A stretch of 64,000 nt of DNA from a methanogenic archaeon (lineage in GTDB: Archaea; Thermoplasmatota; Thermoplasmata; Methanomassiliicoccales; Methanomethylophilaceae), in NCBI GenBank assembly GCA_902763685.1, contig CACWTF010000002.1:1-64000 (forward strand). The letters run 5' to 3'. The notes under the pieces are model-generated. The model ran no database searches. It was not told the origin of the DNA and was given only the letters and a program-made list of their open reading frames with translations. Positions 26,524-35,800 of this stretch are shown piece by piece. The position numbers and the translations under genes were made by a program. Position 1 is the first letter of the stretch. Each line of letters begins with the position of its first letter.

Positions 26524-27417
26524 ATGGAAGCCGATGTGCTGATCATAGGCGCAGGTCCCGCCGGGGTACAGGCCGCCATCCACGCCGCCCGCAAGAAGGC
26601 AGCGACCGTATTGGTGGGTAAGACCGGCAACAGTGCGATGCACGGGACCGAGCTCGAGAACTACTTCGGCTTCCAGCAGGTACAGTCGGGAACGGACATC
26701 CTGAGATACGGGATAGAGCAGGCGGAGTCCTTCGGCTGCACCGTCCTCGACATGAACGTCATGTCCCTTTCCAGGGAAGGGGACCTTTTCAAAGCCGCTC
26801 TGGAGGACGGCACCTCCGTAAGTGCCAGAGCGCTCATCGTCGCGACCGGTACGTCCCGTGTGAAACTCGGTGTGCCCGGCGAGAAGGAGTTCGCCAACGG
26901 CAAGGGCGTCAGCTACTGTGCCGTCTGCGACTGCAATTTCTACCGTCAGAAGACCGTCGCCCTGGTCGGCGGACAGGCGGAGGCCGTGGCCGATGCGGAG
27001 TTCATGACCCGCTACGCGTCTAAGGTCTACCTAATCTCACCCACATTCGACACCAGCCAGGTCCTGATGGACGCCGCCGAGAAGGCAGGCGTGGTTAGGC
27101 TCGATGCCGCCGTCACCGAGATCCTCGGGGACGGGAAGGTGAACGCCGTGAAACTCTCCGACGGCGAGACCGTGGCGGTGGATGGCGTGTTCATCGAGCT
27201 CGGGGGGAAATCCTCCGCCGATTTGGTGATGGACATAGACCTCATGCCGGAGATGGACGACACCATCAAGGTCGACCGCTCGTGCGCTACCTCCGTTCCC
27301 GGCGTGTTCGCTTGCGGTGACGTCACCGGTAAACCCTGGCAGGTGGCCAAGGCCGTCGGAGAGGGCTGTATCGCGGGGCTCTCCGCCGCCGAGTACGCCA
27401 AGAAGGTGAAGCAGTGA
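26524..27417 (+). CDS. trxB: Thioredoxin-reductase-like flavoprotein with non-canonical pyridine-nucleotide site
   Basis: 297 residues from ATG 26524. FAD site GAGPAGVQAA at 9-18, the redox pair CAVCD (Cys132, Cys135) and the second FAD motif GVFACGDVTG near 260 are all intact, so the disulfide chemistry should work. The nucleotide-binding motif normally GGGDSA is GGQAEA (149-154) and the HRRxxxR motif that binds the NADPH phosphate is replaced by ISPTFDT (171-177). The same loss is known from Thermoplasma reductase, which does not use NADPH or NADH, and a deazaflavin (F420H2)-dependent reductase is known from Methanocaldococcus. The electron donor here is thus uncertain. Directly downstream of its thioredoxin; overlaps the next gene by GTGA. 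Confidence 0.9.
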   Translation: MEADVLIIGAGPAGVQAAIHAARKKAATVLVGKTGNSAMHGTELENYFGFQQVQSGTDILRYGIEQAESFGCTVLDMNVMSLSREGDLFKAALEDGTSVSARALIVATGTSRVKLGVPGEKEFANGKGVSYCAVCDCNFYRQKTVALVGGQAEAVADAEFMTRYASKVYLISPTFDTSQVLMDAAEKAGVVRLDAAVTEILGDGKVNAVKLSDGETVAVDGVFIELGGKSSADLVMDIDLMPEMDDTIKVDRSCATSVPGVFACGDVTGKPWQVAKAVGEGCIAGLSAAEYAKKVKQ

Positions 27418-27929
27418 CCGTCCAGGACTTGATCACCAGCATGCTCAGGGACGAGACCGGGTTCAGGAAGGCCTTTAACGAGATCCTCGAGAACGAGCTC
27501 AAGATGTCCCTAAATGAGTTCTGCCGTGTATCCGGGCTCTCCCAGAGCACCATGTACAAGATCCTGGAGGAACAGCGCGAACCCAACCTCAGGACGGTCA
27601 GGCAGATAATCAAGGCCCTCAACAGGATGAGCTCCAAGAACAGCGAGAGGTTCATCGCGATCATCGCATCCTCCAGATTCATGGAGGGTCTGCCCAAGTC
27701 GATAGAAAGCGACCTGTACGGTACCGTCAACATCCGCGAGTACCCCGTCTCCACCGTGGAGGATGCCATCATCGCCGCCGTGCGTGCGGAGCGCGACGGA
27801 GCGCTGGCACTCATATGCGCACCCATCGTGGCCAACACCATCGTGAAGATCATCTCCATCAAGGTGTACACCGTTTTCCCGATGGACAGCGTGATCAAAC
27901 TCGTCGAGGAAATCAAGGACGACCTTTGA
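27414..27929 (+). CDS. XRE-type HTH regulator, COG1709-like
   Basis: 171 residues with a GTG start inside the trxB stop (GTGA), so coupled to the thioredoxin system genes. The HTH lies at about 30-60 (MSLNEFCRVSGLSQSTMYKILEEQREPN). The C-terminal half (YPVSTVEDAIIAAVRAERDGALALICAPIVANTI) looks like a small sensor or CBS-like alpha/beta domain and matches the archaeal predicted-regulator family COG1709 as I recall it. Given its coupling it may report redox state, but no cysteine sensor is present. Effector unknown. Confidence 0.72.
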   Translation: MTVQDLITSMLRDETGFRKAFNEILENELKMSLNEFCRVSGLSQSTMYKILEEQREPNLRTVRQIIKALNRMSSKNSERFIAIIASSRFMEGLPKSIESDLYGTVNIREYPVSTVEDAIIAAVRAERDGALALICAPIVANTIVKIISIKVYTVFPMDSVIKLVEEIKDDL

Positions 27930-27986
27930 TTACTCGATAAAAGTTAATATCCGAACTTAATTAATTATCTAATATCAGGTGGACCC

Positions 27987-28454
27987 ATGTTCGAACTGCA
28001 AGTTGTATCCAACACCCCCATGACCGGCGTCGATGACCTGGACGTTCTGGCGGAGACCTTCCTCGTCCAGATCGGATATCTTCCCAAGGGATACGACCCC
28101 CGTTCGGCTGGCGCGCTGTCGGTGAGGGACAGCATCCCCTACCGTCTTTTCATGGATTTCTTCATGAAGAATCCCTCCAAGGCCTGGACCGCAGAGGAGC
28201 TCGCCCTCCTTCTCGACACGTCCAAACCCACCATCTACCGCCACATCAACAAGCTCCGTTCTATGGACATCCTGGAGAACACCGACGTGCTCGGCGCCGA
28301 CGGACAGACCAGGAAGGGCTTCCGCATCAGGTACGGCGACCTCGAGAAGGCCTGGAGTTTCACCGAGGCCAACGTCGCCCTCGCCATGGAGAACTACAAG
28401 AAGACCGTTCTCCGTTTCCAGCAGCTTGTCAAGGAAAGGGCGGAGAAAAGCTGA
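27987..28454 (+). CDS. Winged-helix regulator directly upstream of elp3
   Basis: 155 residues. The HTH is at about 65-105 (KAWTAEELALLLDTSKPTIYRHINKLRSMDILENTDV), with a wing around GQTRKGFRIRYGD. A C-terminal helix (ANVALAMENYKKTVLRFQQLVKERAEKS) may dimerise. AGGTGGACC before the ATG is the ribosome-binding site. The stop codon is immediately followed by the elp3 ATG, without a spacer, so the two are one operon and the HTH protein may control or assist elp3. I do not know a characterised member. Confidence 0.72.
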   Translation: MFELQVVSNTPMTGVDDLDVLAETFLVQIGYLPKGYDPRSAGALSVRDSIPYRLFMDFFMKNPSKAWTAEELALLLDTSKPTIYRHINKLRSMDILENTDVLGADGQTRKGFRIRYGDLEKAWSFTEANVALAMENYKKTVLRFQQLVKERAEKS

Positions 28455-29606
28455 ATGGCGAGCATCGTCGCAGAGAAACTTCTGGAGGCCATCCGTTCCG
28501 GCGAGGTGGCCGACCGCGAGGAGCTTCAGCGTCTCAAGATGAAGTTCTGCGCAAGGTACGGTTCCGACAAGGTACCTTCCAATTCCGAGATCCTGGCACT
28601 TGTCACCGAGGACGAGAAGAAGGCCCTCCTTCCCCTTCTGGTGAAGAAGCCTATGCGTACCGCCAGCGGGGTCGCCGTGGTGGCGGTCATGACCTCTCCC
28701 TATCCCTGTCCGCACGGTAAGTGCGCGTACTGTCCCGGAGGGGTGTCCAACGATTCGCCCCAGTCCTACACGGGTAAGGAACCCGCCGCCAGGAGGGCGG
28801 CCATGAACCGTTTCGACCCGTACGATCAGGTCGAGAGCAGACTCACGCAGCTGGAGGAGATAGGCCACGATACCGACAAGATCGACCTCATCATCATGGG
28901 CGGGACGTTCACCTCACGCAACCCCCAGTATCAGGAATGGTTCGTGAAGAGGTGCCTGGAGGCCATGAACGGCCATCCGTCGCCCAGTCTCGAGGCGGCC
29001 CAGGAGGAGAACTCCCGCGCGAAGAGGCGCTGCATAGGTCTGACCGTGGAGACCCGTCCCGATTATTTCTGCAAGGATATCCAGATAGAGAGGATGATGA
29101 TGCTGGGCGCCACCCGCGTGGAGCTCGGCGTGCAGATCCTCGACGACGGCATTCTCGAAGGCGTGGAGCGCGGCCACGGGGTGGCCGAGGTCATCCGTGC
29201 CACCAAGGTGTGCAGGGACCACGGACTCAAGGTCTGCTACCACCTCATGCCCGGACTCCCGGGTTCGGATCCTGACAAGGATTTCGAGAGTTTCCGCAGA
29301 TGTTTCGACGATCCGGATTTCAGGCCCGACATGCTGAAGTTCTATCCCACGCTGGTGGTCGCCGGGACCAGACTCTACGACATGTGGAAGGACGGCGAGT
29401 ACACCCCGTATTCGGTGGAGACCGCCACCGAACTCCTCAGCAGGATGAAGGCCATCGTTCCCGATTACGTGAGGATACAGCGCATTCAGCGCGATATCCC
29501 CGTACCCGAGATCACCGCTGGGATCCCCAGAGGAACATGGAGGAACACGGTCTCCGGTGCAGGTGCATACGCTGCAGGGAGGTCGGCCATACGGGAGAGA
29601 TCTTAG
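28455..29606 (+). CDS. elp3: Elp3 tRNA-uridine carboxymethyltransferase, radical SAM part; gene frame-broken
   Basis: 383 residues, of which about 360 are Elp3. Elp3 builds the cm5 side chain on U34 of tRNAs using a radical SAM domain and an acetyl-CoA-binding GNAT domain. The radical SAM cluster motif CPHGKCAYCPGG (Cys85, Cys90, Cys93) is intact, as are GGTFTSRN, ETRPDYF, GVQILDD and KFYPTLVVAGT. Homology ends at RDIPVPEITAGIPRG; the following residues are frame-shifted and stop at 29606. The missing zinc-binding and GNAT part follows at once in the -1 frame (29534-29965). Either a true mutation, a programmed shift, or a sequence error. Confidence 0.85.
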   Translation: MASIVAEKLLEAIRSGEVADREELQRLKMKFCARYGSDKVPSNSEILALVTEDEKKALLPLLVKKPMRTASGVAVVAVMTSPYPCPHGKCAYCPGGVSNDSPQSYTGKEPAARRAAMNRFDPYDQVESRLTQLEEIGHDTDKIDLIIMGGTFTSRNPQYQEWFVKRCLEAMNGHPSPSLEAAQEENSRAKRRCIGLTVETRPDYFCKDIQIERMMMLGATRVELGVQILDDGILEGVERGHGVAEVIRATKVCRDHGLKVCYHLMPGLPGSDPDKDFESFRRCFDDPDFRPDMLKFYPTLVVAGTRLYDMWKDGEYTPYSVETATELLSRMKAIVPDYVRIQRIQRDIPVPEITAGIPRGTWRNTVSGAGAYAAGRSAIRERS

Positions 29607-29965
29607 AGGATCCCTCCGAGGTCCGCCTGGAATCGATGGAATACGATGCCGCCGGCGGGAAGGAGTTCTTCATCTCGTTCACCTACCGCGATTCCCTGGT
29701 AGGCTACGTACGCCTGCGTATCAACGACACCGATACAGCCATGATCAGGGAACTGAAGGTGTTCGGCAACGAGACCGCCATCGGTGCTGCCGCAGAGAGC
29801 TGGCAGCACAGGGGATTCGGCAGGAAACTGGTCGCGGAGGCGGAACGCGTAGCCGCGGAACACGGGAAATCCAGGATCACGGTGACCAGCGGGATCGGCG
29901 TCAGGGAATACTACGCTTCGCTGGGATACCATCTGGAGCGGCCCTATATGGCCAAGAACCTCTGA
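29534..29965 (+). pseudogene. elp3: Elp3 C-terminal zinc and GNAT acetyltransferase part, in -1 frame
   Basis: Continuation of elp3 in the -1 frame: GLRCRCIRCREVG (the Elp3 zinc-site signature) starts at about 29549, followed by the GNAT domain with FFISFTYRDSLVGYVRLR, IRELKVFG and the acetyl-CoA loop HRGFGRKLVAEAERVA, ending GYHLERPYMAKNL as expected for Elp3. There is no convincing separate start with an RBS; ATG 29537 is possible. Compared with typical Elp3 the linker between AG(I/V) and the zinc motif is about seven or eight residues short, so the lesion could be a 3n+1 deletion. Its TGA abuts the stop of convergent cdc48. Confidence 0.8.
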
Positions 29966-32191
29966 TCAGCTGTAGAACGGCACGTCGGACCAGCGGTCCT
30001 TGCGTTTCTTCATCTCGGGTCCGAGCTTGCGGTATGCATCCTCGGTGTTGGTATCCACGGACGGTTTCACCGCCTTGAGTGCGGCCTCGAAGTCCTCCGC
30101 GGTGACGGTCTCCGCGTGTTTGTTGCTGCGGTATGCGTTGAGTCCCGCTTCCCTGCAGAGTGCGAAAAGGTCCGCTCCGACGTAACCGTCCGTGACGTCC
30201 GCGATATGTGCCAGATCCACGGATTTGTCGAGCGGCATGTTCTTGGTGTGCACCCTGAGGATGCTCAATCTTCCTTCCGTGTCCGGCTTTCCGATGTAGA
30301 TCATGCGGTCGATCCTTCCGGGTCTGAGGAGTGCTGGGTCGATCATGTCGGGACGGTTGGTAGCGGCCATCACCAATACGTGGTTGAGCTGTTCCACCCC
30401 GTCCAGCGAGGTGAGGAGCTGGGCAACGACCCTTTCCCAGGCCTCGCCGCTCTCGCTGCCCCTTCTGGGTGCGATGGAGTCCACCTCGTCGAAGAATATG
30501 ATGGATGGAGCCATTTGTTTGGCGCGTTTGAAGATCTTCCTGATAGCCTGCTCGCTCTCTCCCAGCCATTTGCTGGCGATCTCCGGACCGTTCACCAGGA
30601 TGAAGTTTGCTCCCGATTCGTTGGCCACGGCCTTGGCGATGAGGGTCTTACCGGTTCCAGGGGGACCGTAGAGGAGAAGACCTTTGCCGGGCGTGATACC
30701 CAGACGTTCGAAATCCTTCTTGTCCTCCTCGGGAAGGAGGGTGTCGCGGATCTCGTTGCGGACCTCGTCGAGTCCGCCGATGTCGTCCCAGGTGACCTTG
30801 GGTATCTCGATGGAGACCTCCCTCATACCGCTGGGTTCCACCTCTCCGAGGGCGTTGGTGAAATCGATCATGGTGACCTTCATGGTCTCCAGCATCTCCG
30901 CGGGGATGGGGGCGTCCAGGTCGAGTTTCATCATGTTCCTGCTGAGGCATTTCATGGCGGCCTCCCTGGCCAATGCGGCCAGGTCAGCACCGACGAATCC
31001 CTGTGTCATGCGTGCGAGGACCTGGAGGTCCACGTCCTCGGCCAGGGGCATGTTGCGGGTGTGCACCCCGAGGATGGACTCCCTGCCCTGGCGGTTGGGG
31101 ACGCCGATCTCGATCTCCCTGTCAAAACGTCCAGGTCTTCTGAGTGCTGGGTCTATTGAGTCCTCACGGTTGGTGGCACCGATGACGATGACGTTTCCGC
31201 GGCCGCCCATGCCGTCCATGAGGGACAGGAGCTGGGCCACCACACGGCGTTCCTGTTCGCCGTATGCGTTGTCGCGGTTGGGTGCGATGGAGTCGATCTC
31301 GTCCAGGAAGATGATGCTGGGGGAGTTCTTCTCTGCGGTGGAGAACAGTGTACGGAGCTTGCTCTCCGATTCGCCGTAGTACTTGCTCATGATCTCCGGT
31401 CCGCGGATGGAGAAGAAGCTGGCTCCCGATTCGTTGGCCAGTGCTTCCGCGATGAGGGTCTTTCCGGTTCCGGGGGGACCGTAGAGGAGGAGACCCTTGG
31501 GGGCGGAGATGCCCATCCTCTCGAACAGTTCGGGATGCTTCAGGGGGAGTTCGCTCATCTCCCTGATGCGTTTGAGTTCGTCGTTGAGTCCGCCGATATC
31601 GTCGTAGGTGGTGTTCTTGTTGTCCCTCCCGATACCGTTCTCCTCGGTCTTCTGACTCTTCCCTCTTTTCTGAGGGGTCTCGAGGATCACGAGATCGGTG
31701 ATCGAAGAAATCACGACGGGCCCCGTGGGCATGGTGGACACCACCCTGAAGGTGGAACGGTTACCCATTAGCGAGACGTTCTGGACCATGATGTCCATGC
31801 CGGACATCACCGGGCGGCTGATGAGGTTGTTCTTGAAGATCTCGATCAGGCCCTTGTCGACGGTAATGCGGGAGCCCTCGGGGATCTTGGGTTCCAGGGT
31901 GACCTTCTCCGCCTTCTGCGGTTCTATCCTGCGGACCCTCACGTTCTCGCCGATGGTGGTCTCGGCGCTGGTCCTGGTGAGACCGTCGATACGGATGAGG
32001 TTGGTGCCCTCGTCCTCGGTGTCGCTCCTGAAGACCTTGGCGACCGCCGTCTTCTTGCCGGTGATCTCGATGATGTCGCCGATCGAAAGGCCCAGCTTGG
32101 CATACGCCTCGGGATCGAGACGTGCGCGTCCGTATCCCGCCTCGTTGATGCGCTTCGGGCTGTCCACTTTCATGGTGATCGATTCGGCCAT
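29966..32191 (-). CDS. cdc48: CDC48/VAT-type AAA+ ATPase
   Basis: 741 residues, full length. An N-terminal double-psi barrel/CDC48 domain (about 1-190, with [21 protein letters not shown]) is followed by two AAA modules. Each has Walker A GPPGTGKT (D1 LIAEALA, D2 LIAKAVA) and Walker B ([12 protein letters not shown] in D1, [15 protein letters not shown] in D2), with arginine-finger segments [11 protein letters not shown] and [11 protein letters not shown]. This is the archaeal unfoldase VAT, which feeds proteins to the proteasome. The closing residues are [12 protein letters not shown]; the HbYX-like hydrophobic-Tyr end resembles proteasome-docking tails, with Tyr next to last. It is convergent with elp3. 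Confidence 0.96.
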   Translation of the reverse strand: MAESITMKVDSPKRINEAGYGRARLDPEAYAKLGLSIGDIIEITGKKTAVAKVFRSDTEDEGTNLIRIDGLTRTSAETTIGENVRVRRIEPQKAEKVTLEPKIPEGSRITVDKGLIEIFKNNLISRPVMSGMDIMVQNVSLMGNRSTFRVVSTMPTGPVVISSITDLVILETPQKRGKSQKTEENGIGRDNKNTTYDDIGGLNDELKRIREMSELPLKHPELFERMGISAPKGLLLYGPPGTGKTLIAEALANESGASFFSIRGPEIMSKYYGESESKLRTLFSTAEKNSPSIIFLDEIDSIAPNRDNAYGEQERRVVAQLLSLMDGMGGRGNVIVIGATNREDSIDPALRRPGRFDREIEIGVPNRQGRESILGVHTRNMPLAEDVDLQVLARMTQGFVGADLAALAREAAMKCLSRNMMKLDLDAPIPAEMLETMKVTMIDFTNALGEVEPSGMREVSIEIPKVTWDDIGGLDEVRNEIRDTLLPEEDKKDFERLGITPGKGLLLYGPPGTGKTLIAKAVANESGANFILVNGPEIASKWLGESEQAIRKIFKRAKQMAPSIIFFDEVDSIAPRRGSESGEAWERVVAQLLTSLDGVEQLNHVLVMAATNRPDMIDPALLRPGRIDRMIYIGKPDTEGRLSILRVHTKNMPLDKSVDLAHIADVTDGYVGADLFALCREAGLNAYRSNKHAETVTAEDFEAALKAVKPSVDTNTEDAYRKLGPEMKKRKDRWSDVPFYS

Positions 32192-32366
32192 TGGATGGCG
32201 GGATTGATTCTACGTATTTCATCCCTTACATCGGAGGGTGTTTTCGGCCGTTTTTGGGGCCCGCCGCCCTGTTCTCCTTATTTTATTACGTGTGCGCTTT
32301 TCTGAACGAACCATTATTTTAAATATAAGTAGAAATTCTGGGGTTCTACTAGCTTAAGACATCAAT

Positions 32367-32440
32367 GGGCCTGTAGCTCAGCTAGGTAGAGCATCTGACT
32401 TTTAATCAGGTGGTCGGGGGTTCGAATCCCTCCAGGCCCG
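32367..32440 (+). tRNA. tRNA-Lys (anticodon TTT), CCA not encoded
   Basis: Acceptor GGGCCTG pairs with CAGGCCC, anticodon stem CTGA/TCAG with loop CTTTTAA, T-loop TTCGAAT, discriminator G. The bases after it are CTG, so CCA must be added, unlike the other tRNAs here. TATA box TTTAAATATA about 45-50 bases upstream (around 32317-32326). Confidence 0.94.
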
Positions 32441-32548
32441 CTGTACTTCATGAGCGATCGACGGCGGATCAAGTATGAGGAGCGAAATCAGAACAGTTTT
32501 TTGTGAGTGTCTTTCCCGTTGACCGGTACGGGACCAAATGGTGATAGC

Positions 32549-32812
32549 ATGGCAACAACAGTTAACTCGTTTAATCCTGGGCACATCCTCGTGTCCGAGC
32601 ACCATCTCCTCTCTGAAGAAGAGGCTGGGGTCGTCCTCAGCCAGCTGAAGGTGGAGAGGGACAAACTCCCCAAGATCAAAATGGATGACCCCGCAATCCA
32701 GTACCTTGCGTCCATCCACGGCGAGATCAAGGAGGGAAGCGTCATCAGGATTATTAGGAAGAGCGAGACCGCAGGCGAGTTCATCGCATACAGGCTCGTA
32801 ATCAAAGGGTGA
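32549..32812 (+). CDS. rpoH: DNA-directed RNA polymerase subunit H (RPB5-like)
   Basis: 87 residues from ATG 32549. The archaeal H subunit corresponds to the C-terminal domain of eukaryotic RPB5 and contacts downstream DNA in the jaw. Conserved features: HILVSEHHLLSEEE, VLSQLKVERDKLPKIKMDDPAIQYL and the end VIRIIRKSETAGEFIAYRLVIKG. It is the first gene of the RNA polymerase operon; the stop lies in the Shine-Dalgarno region of rpoB. The mRNA leader between tRNA-Lys and this gene is about 100 bases with no other gene. Confidence 0.96.
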   Translation: MATTVNSFNPGHILVSEHHLLSEEEAGVVLSQLKVERDKLPKIKMDDPAIQYLASIHGEIKEGSVIRIIRKSETAGEFIAYRLVIKG

Positions 32813-32813
32813 T
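32808..32813 (+). promoter_or_regulatory. Shine-Dalgarno site deciding the rpoB start
   Basis: GGTGAT overlaps the rpoH stop and lies four bases before TTG 32818. It matches the archaeal 16S tail well, supporting TTG 32818 over GTG 32809, which would sit inside the site. Confidence 0.5.
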
Positions 32814-32817
32814 ATTT

Positions 32818-35800
32818 TTGAGGGATTTAGTAAGGCTTTATTTCAAGGACAAGGACATCGTGAACCATCACGTCGAGTCCTTCAACGACTTCCTCGCGAC
32901 TCCTGAGAACCCCAACAGCAGGATGCAGAAGATCGTCGATGACATCAGGGTTCCCACCGACGACGCACTCCGCGGGATCATCAAGCTCGACCCCGAGCGC
33001 ACCAACGGTAAGGACATTGAGATCCGCCTCGGAAGGGAGAGGGACAGCAAGGGCAACATCCTCGCCCAGGCCAAACCCACCATCCGCATCAAAGCCCCCA
33101 CCGTCATGGAGGCCAACGGTTACGAGCACGAGCTCACCCCCATGGAAGCCAGGCTCAGGAACCTCAACTACATGTCCTCCGTCGAGGTCCGCTTCGAGGT
33201 CTTCGAAGACGGTGTCAAGAAGGATCTTGACGACGACGGCTGGGTACACATCGGCGACCTGCCCATGATGGTCAAGTCCAAGGGATGCAACCTCCACAGG
33301 TCCAAGATCGAGGCCGCCTGCGAGCGCAAACTCAAGGATGAGGAGTACAACGAGAAACTCATTGAATTCAAGGAGGATCCCCGTGAGCCCGGAGGATACT
33401 TCATCATCGGCGGAACCGAGAGGGTACTCATCACCCTCGAGGACCTCGCCCCCAACAGGATGCTCTTCGACTGGGGAGAGAAGTACGGCCAGTACGTGCC
33501 CTCCGTAAAGGTGTTCTCCGAGAGGGAAGGATACCGTGCACTCACCCAGGTCGAGATGAAGAAGGACGGTGCTCTCATGGTCTCCGTTCCCGTGGTCCCC
33601 AGCGCCATCCCCCTCGTGGCACTCCTCAAGGCCCTCGGAATGGAGAGGGACAGCGAGATCCACGACATCCTCTGTTCCAACGAGGCCATGGAGAACGTCG
33701 TCCTCGCCAACCTCGAGAACTCCTACAACGCCAAGGACTGGCCCCCGAACGGATTCCACACCCAGGAGGATGCCATCGCATACCTCGAGAGGAACTTCGC
33801 CGCAGGTCAGGCCAAAGAGTACAGGACCAAGAAGGTCGAGTCCATCCTGGACCGCTCCCTCCTCCCCCACCTGGGAGACGACGAGTCGGCCAGGAAGAAG
33901 AAGGCAATCTTCCTCGGACGTATGGCTGAGTACCTCCTCAGGAAATCCATCCCCGAGCGCCTTCCCAGCGACGATAAGGACCACTACGCCAACAAGAGGC
34001 TGAAGCTCTCCGGAGACCTCATGGAGGATCTCTTCAGGACCAGCTTCACTTCTCTTATTAAAGATTTGAAATATCAGCTCGAGAGGAACTTTGGAAGGAA
34101 GAAGTATGATTACAACATCACCTCCTCCATCCGTCCCGACCTCTTCACCCACAAAATCCTCCACGCCCTCGCTACCGGTAACTGGGTCGGAGGACGTGCA
34201 GGTGTCTCGCAGCTCCTCGACAGGACCTCCAACATGTCCGCCATGTCTCACCTGAGGAGGATCACCTCGTCCCTTACCAGGAGCCAGCCTCACTTCGAGG
34301 CACGTGACCTGCACCCCACCCAGTGGGGAAGGCTCTGCCCCTCCGAGACCCCTGAGGGTCAGAACTGCGGTCTGGTGAAGAACGCCGCTCTCATCATCGA
34401 TGTCTCTCACTCCGTCCCCGAGCGCGAGGTCTTCAAGAACCTGAAGGACTTCGGACTCGAGAACGTCAACGAGGAGGAGACCCGTGTCTTCGTCAACGGA
34501 GATCTGGTCGGTTCCATCCACGATCCCGACAGACTCGTCGTCGAGTTCAGGGACCGCAGGAGGTACGGACTCATCGACAACAGCATCAACATCCGCTACT
34601 CCTCCAACAAGAGGAAGGACCGCCTCGAGGATGACGACGGATCCGTCTCCAAGGTACAGGAGGTCATCATCAACTGCGACGACGGACGTCTCAGAAGGCC
34701 CCTGCTCATCCTCAAGGACGGAAAGACCGTCCTCACCAGGAAGCACGTCGAGGGCATCCGTGAAGGAAAGATCTCCTGGGACGAGCTCTTCGGAGAGGGA
34801 ATCATCGAGTGGGTCGACGCAGAGGAAGAGGAGGACGCATACGTTCTCGTCTCCCCCTACGAGCTCCCCCACAGGTGTCCCTGCTGCGGACATGCACTCT
34901 CCGAGACCGATGTCGACTGGATGAACCCCGGAAAGGCAGAGGACTGCGAGCTCGAGTGCAACTGGTGCCACGAGAAGTTCCAGGTGCCCTCGCTCATCAC
35001 CCCCGAGCACACCCACATGGAGGTCGACCCCATGATCATCCTCGGAGTCGCCGCAGGTATCGTTCCCTACCCTGAGCACAACTCCGCACCCCGTATCACC
35101 ATGGGTGCAGGAATGGCAAAGCAGGCACTGGGAATCGCCACCGCCAACTACCGTATCAGGCCCGACACCCGCGGTCACCTGATGCACTACCCCCAGGTAC
35201 CGATGGTACAGACCCAGACCATGGATTTCATGGGATACAAGTACAGGCCTGCAGGACAGAACTTCTGCATCGCCGTCATGTGTTACCACGGTTACAACAT
35301 CGAGGATGCAATCGTCATGAACAAATCCTCTGTCCAGAGGGGACTCGGAAGGTCCACCTTCATGAGATCCTACCGCGCAGAGGAACACCACTACCCCGGA
35401 GGAACCGCTGATAAGTTCCAGATCCCCTCACCCGAGGTCGTCGGCGTCCGTGCCGACGAGGCTTACGCATGCCTCGGTGAGGACGGTCTCATCTCCCCCG
35501 AGTCCTACGTCGAGGGATCCGATGTCCTCATCGGAAAGACCTCGCCTCCCAGGTTCCTCGAGGAGGAGACCGGAAGCATGCTGTCCACCCAGAAGGACAG
35601 GGAGACCTCCGTCACCGTCAGGCCCGGAGAGAAAGGATACGTCGACTCCGTCATCGTCACCGTCAGCGAGAACGGTTCCAAACTGGTCCGCGTCAAGGTC
35701 AGGGACGAGAGGATCCCCGAGCTCGGTGACAAGTTCTGTTCCAGGTTCGGTCAGAAAGGAGTCGTCGGAAGGCTCGTCGAGCAGTCCGACATGCCCTTCA

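Noticed and set aside
28455-29965. Programmed -1 frameshifting in elp3 as the preferred explanation
   Set aside because: No slippery heptamer or following pseudoknot is evident at 29530-29540, and the linker is too short by several residues, so a deletion or sequence error is more likely. Kept only as an alternative.
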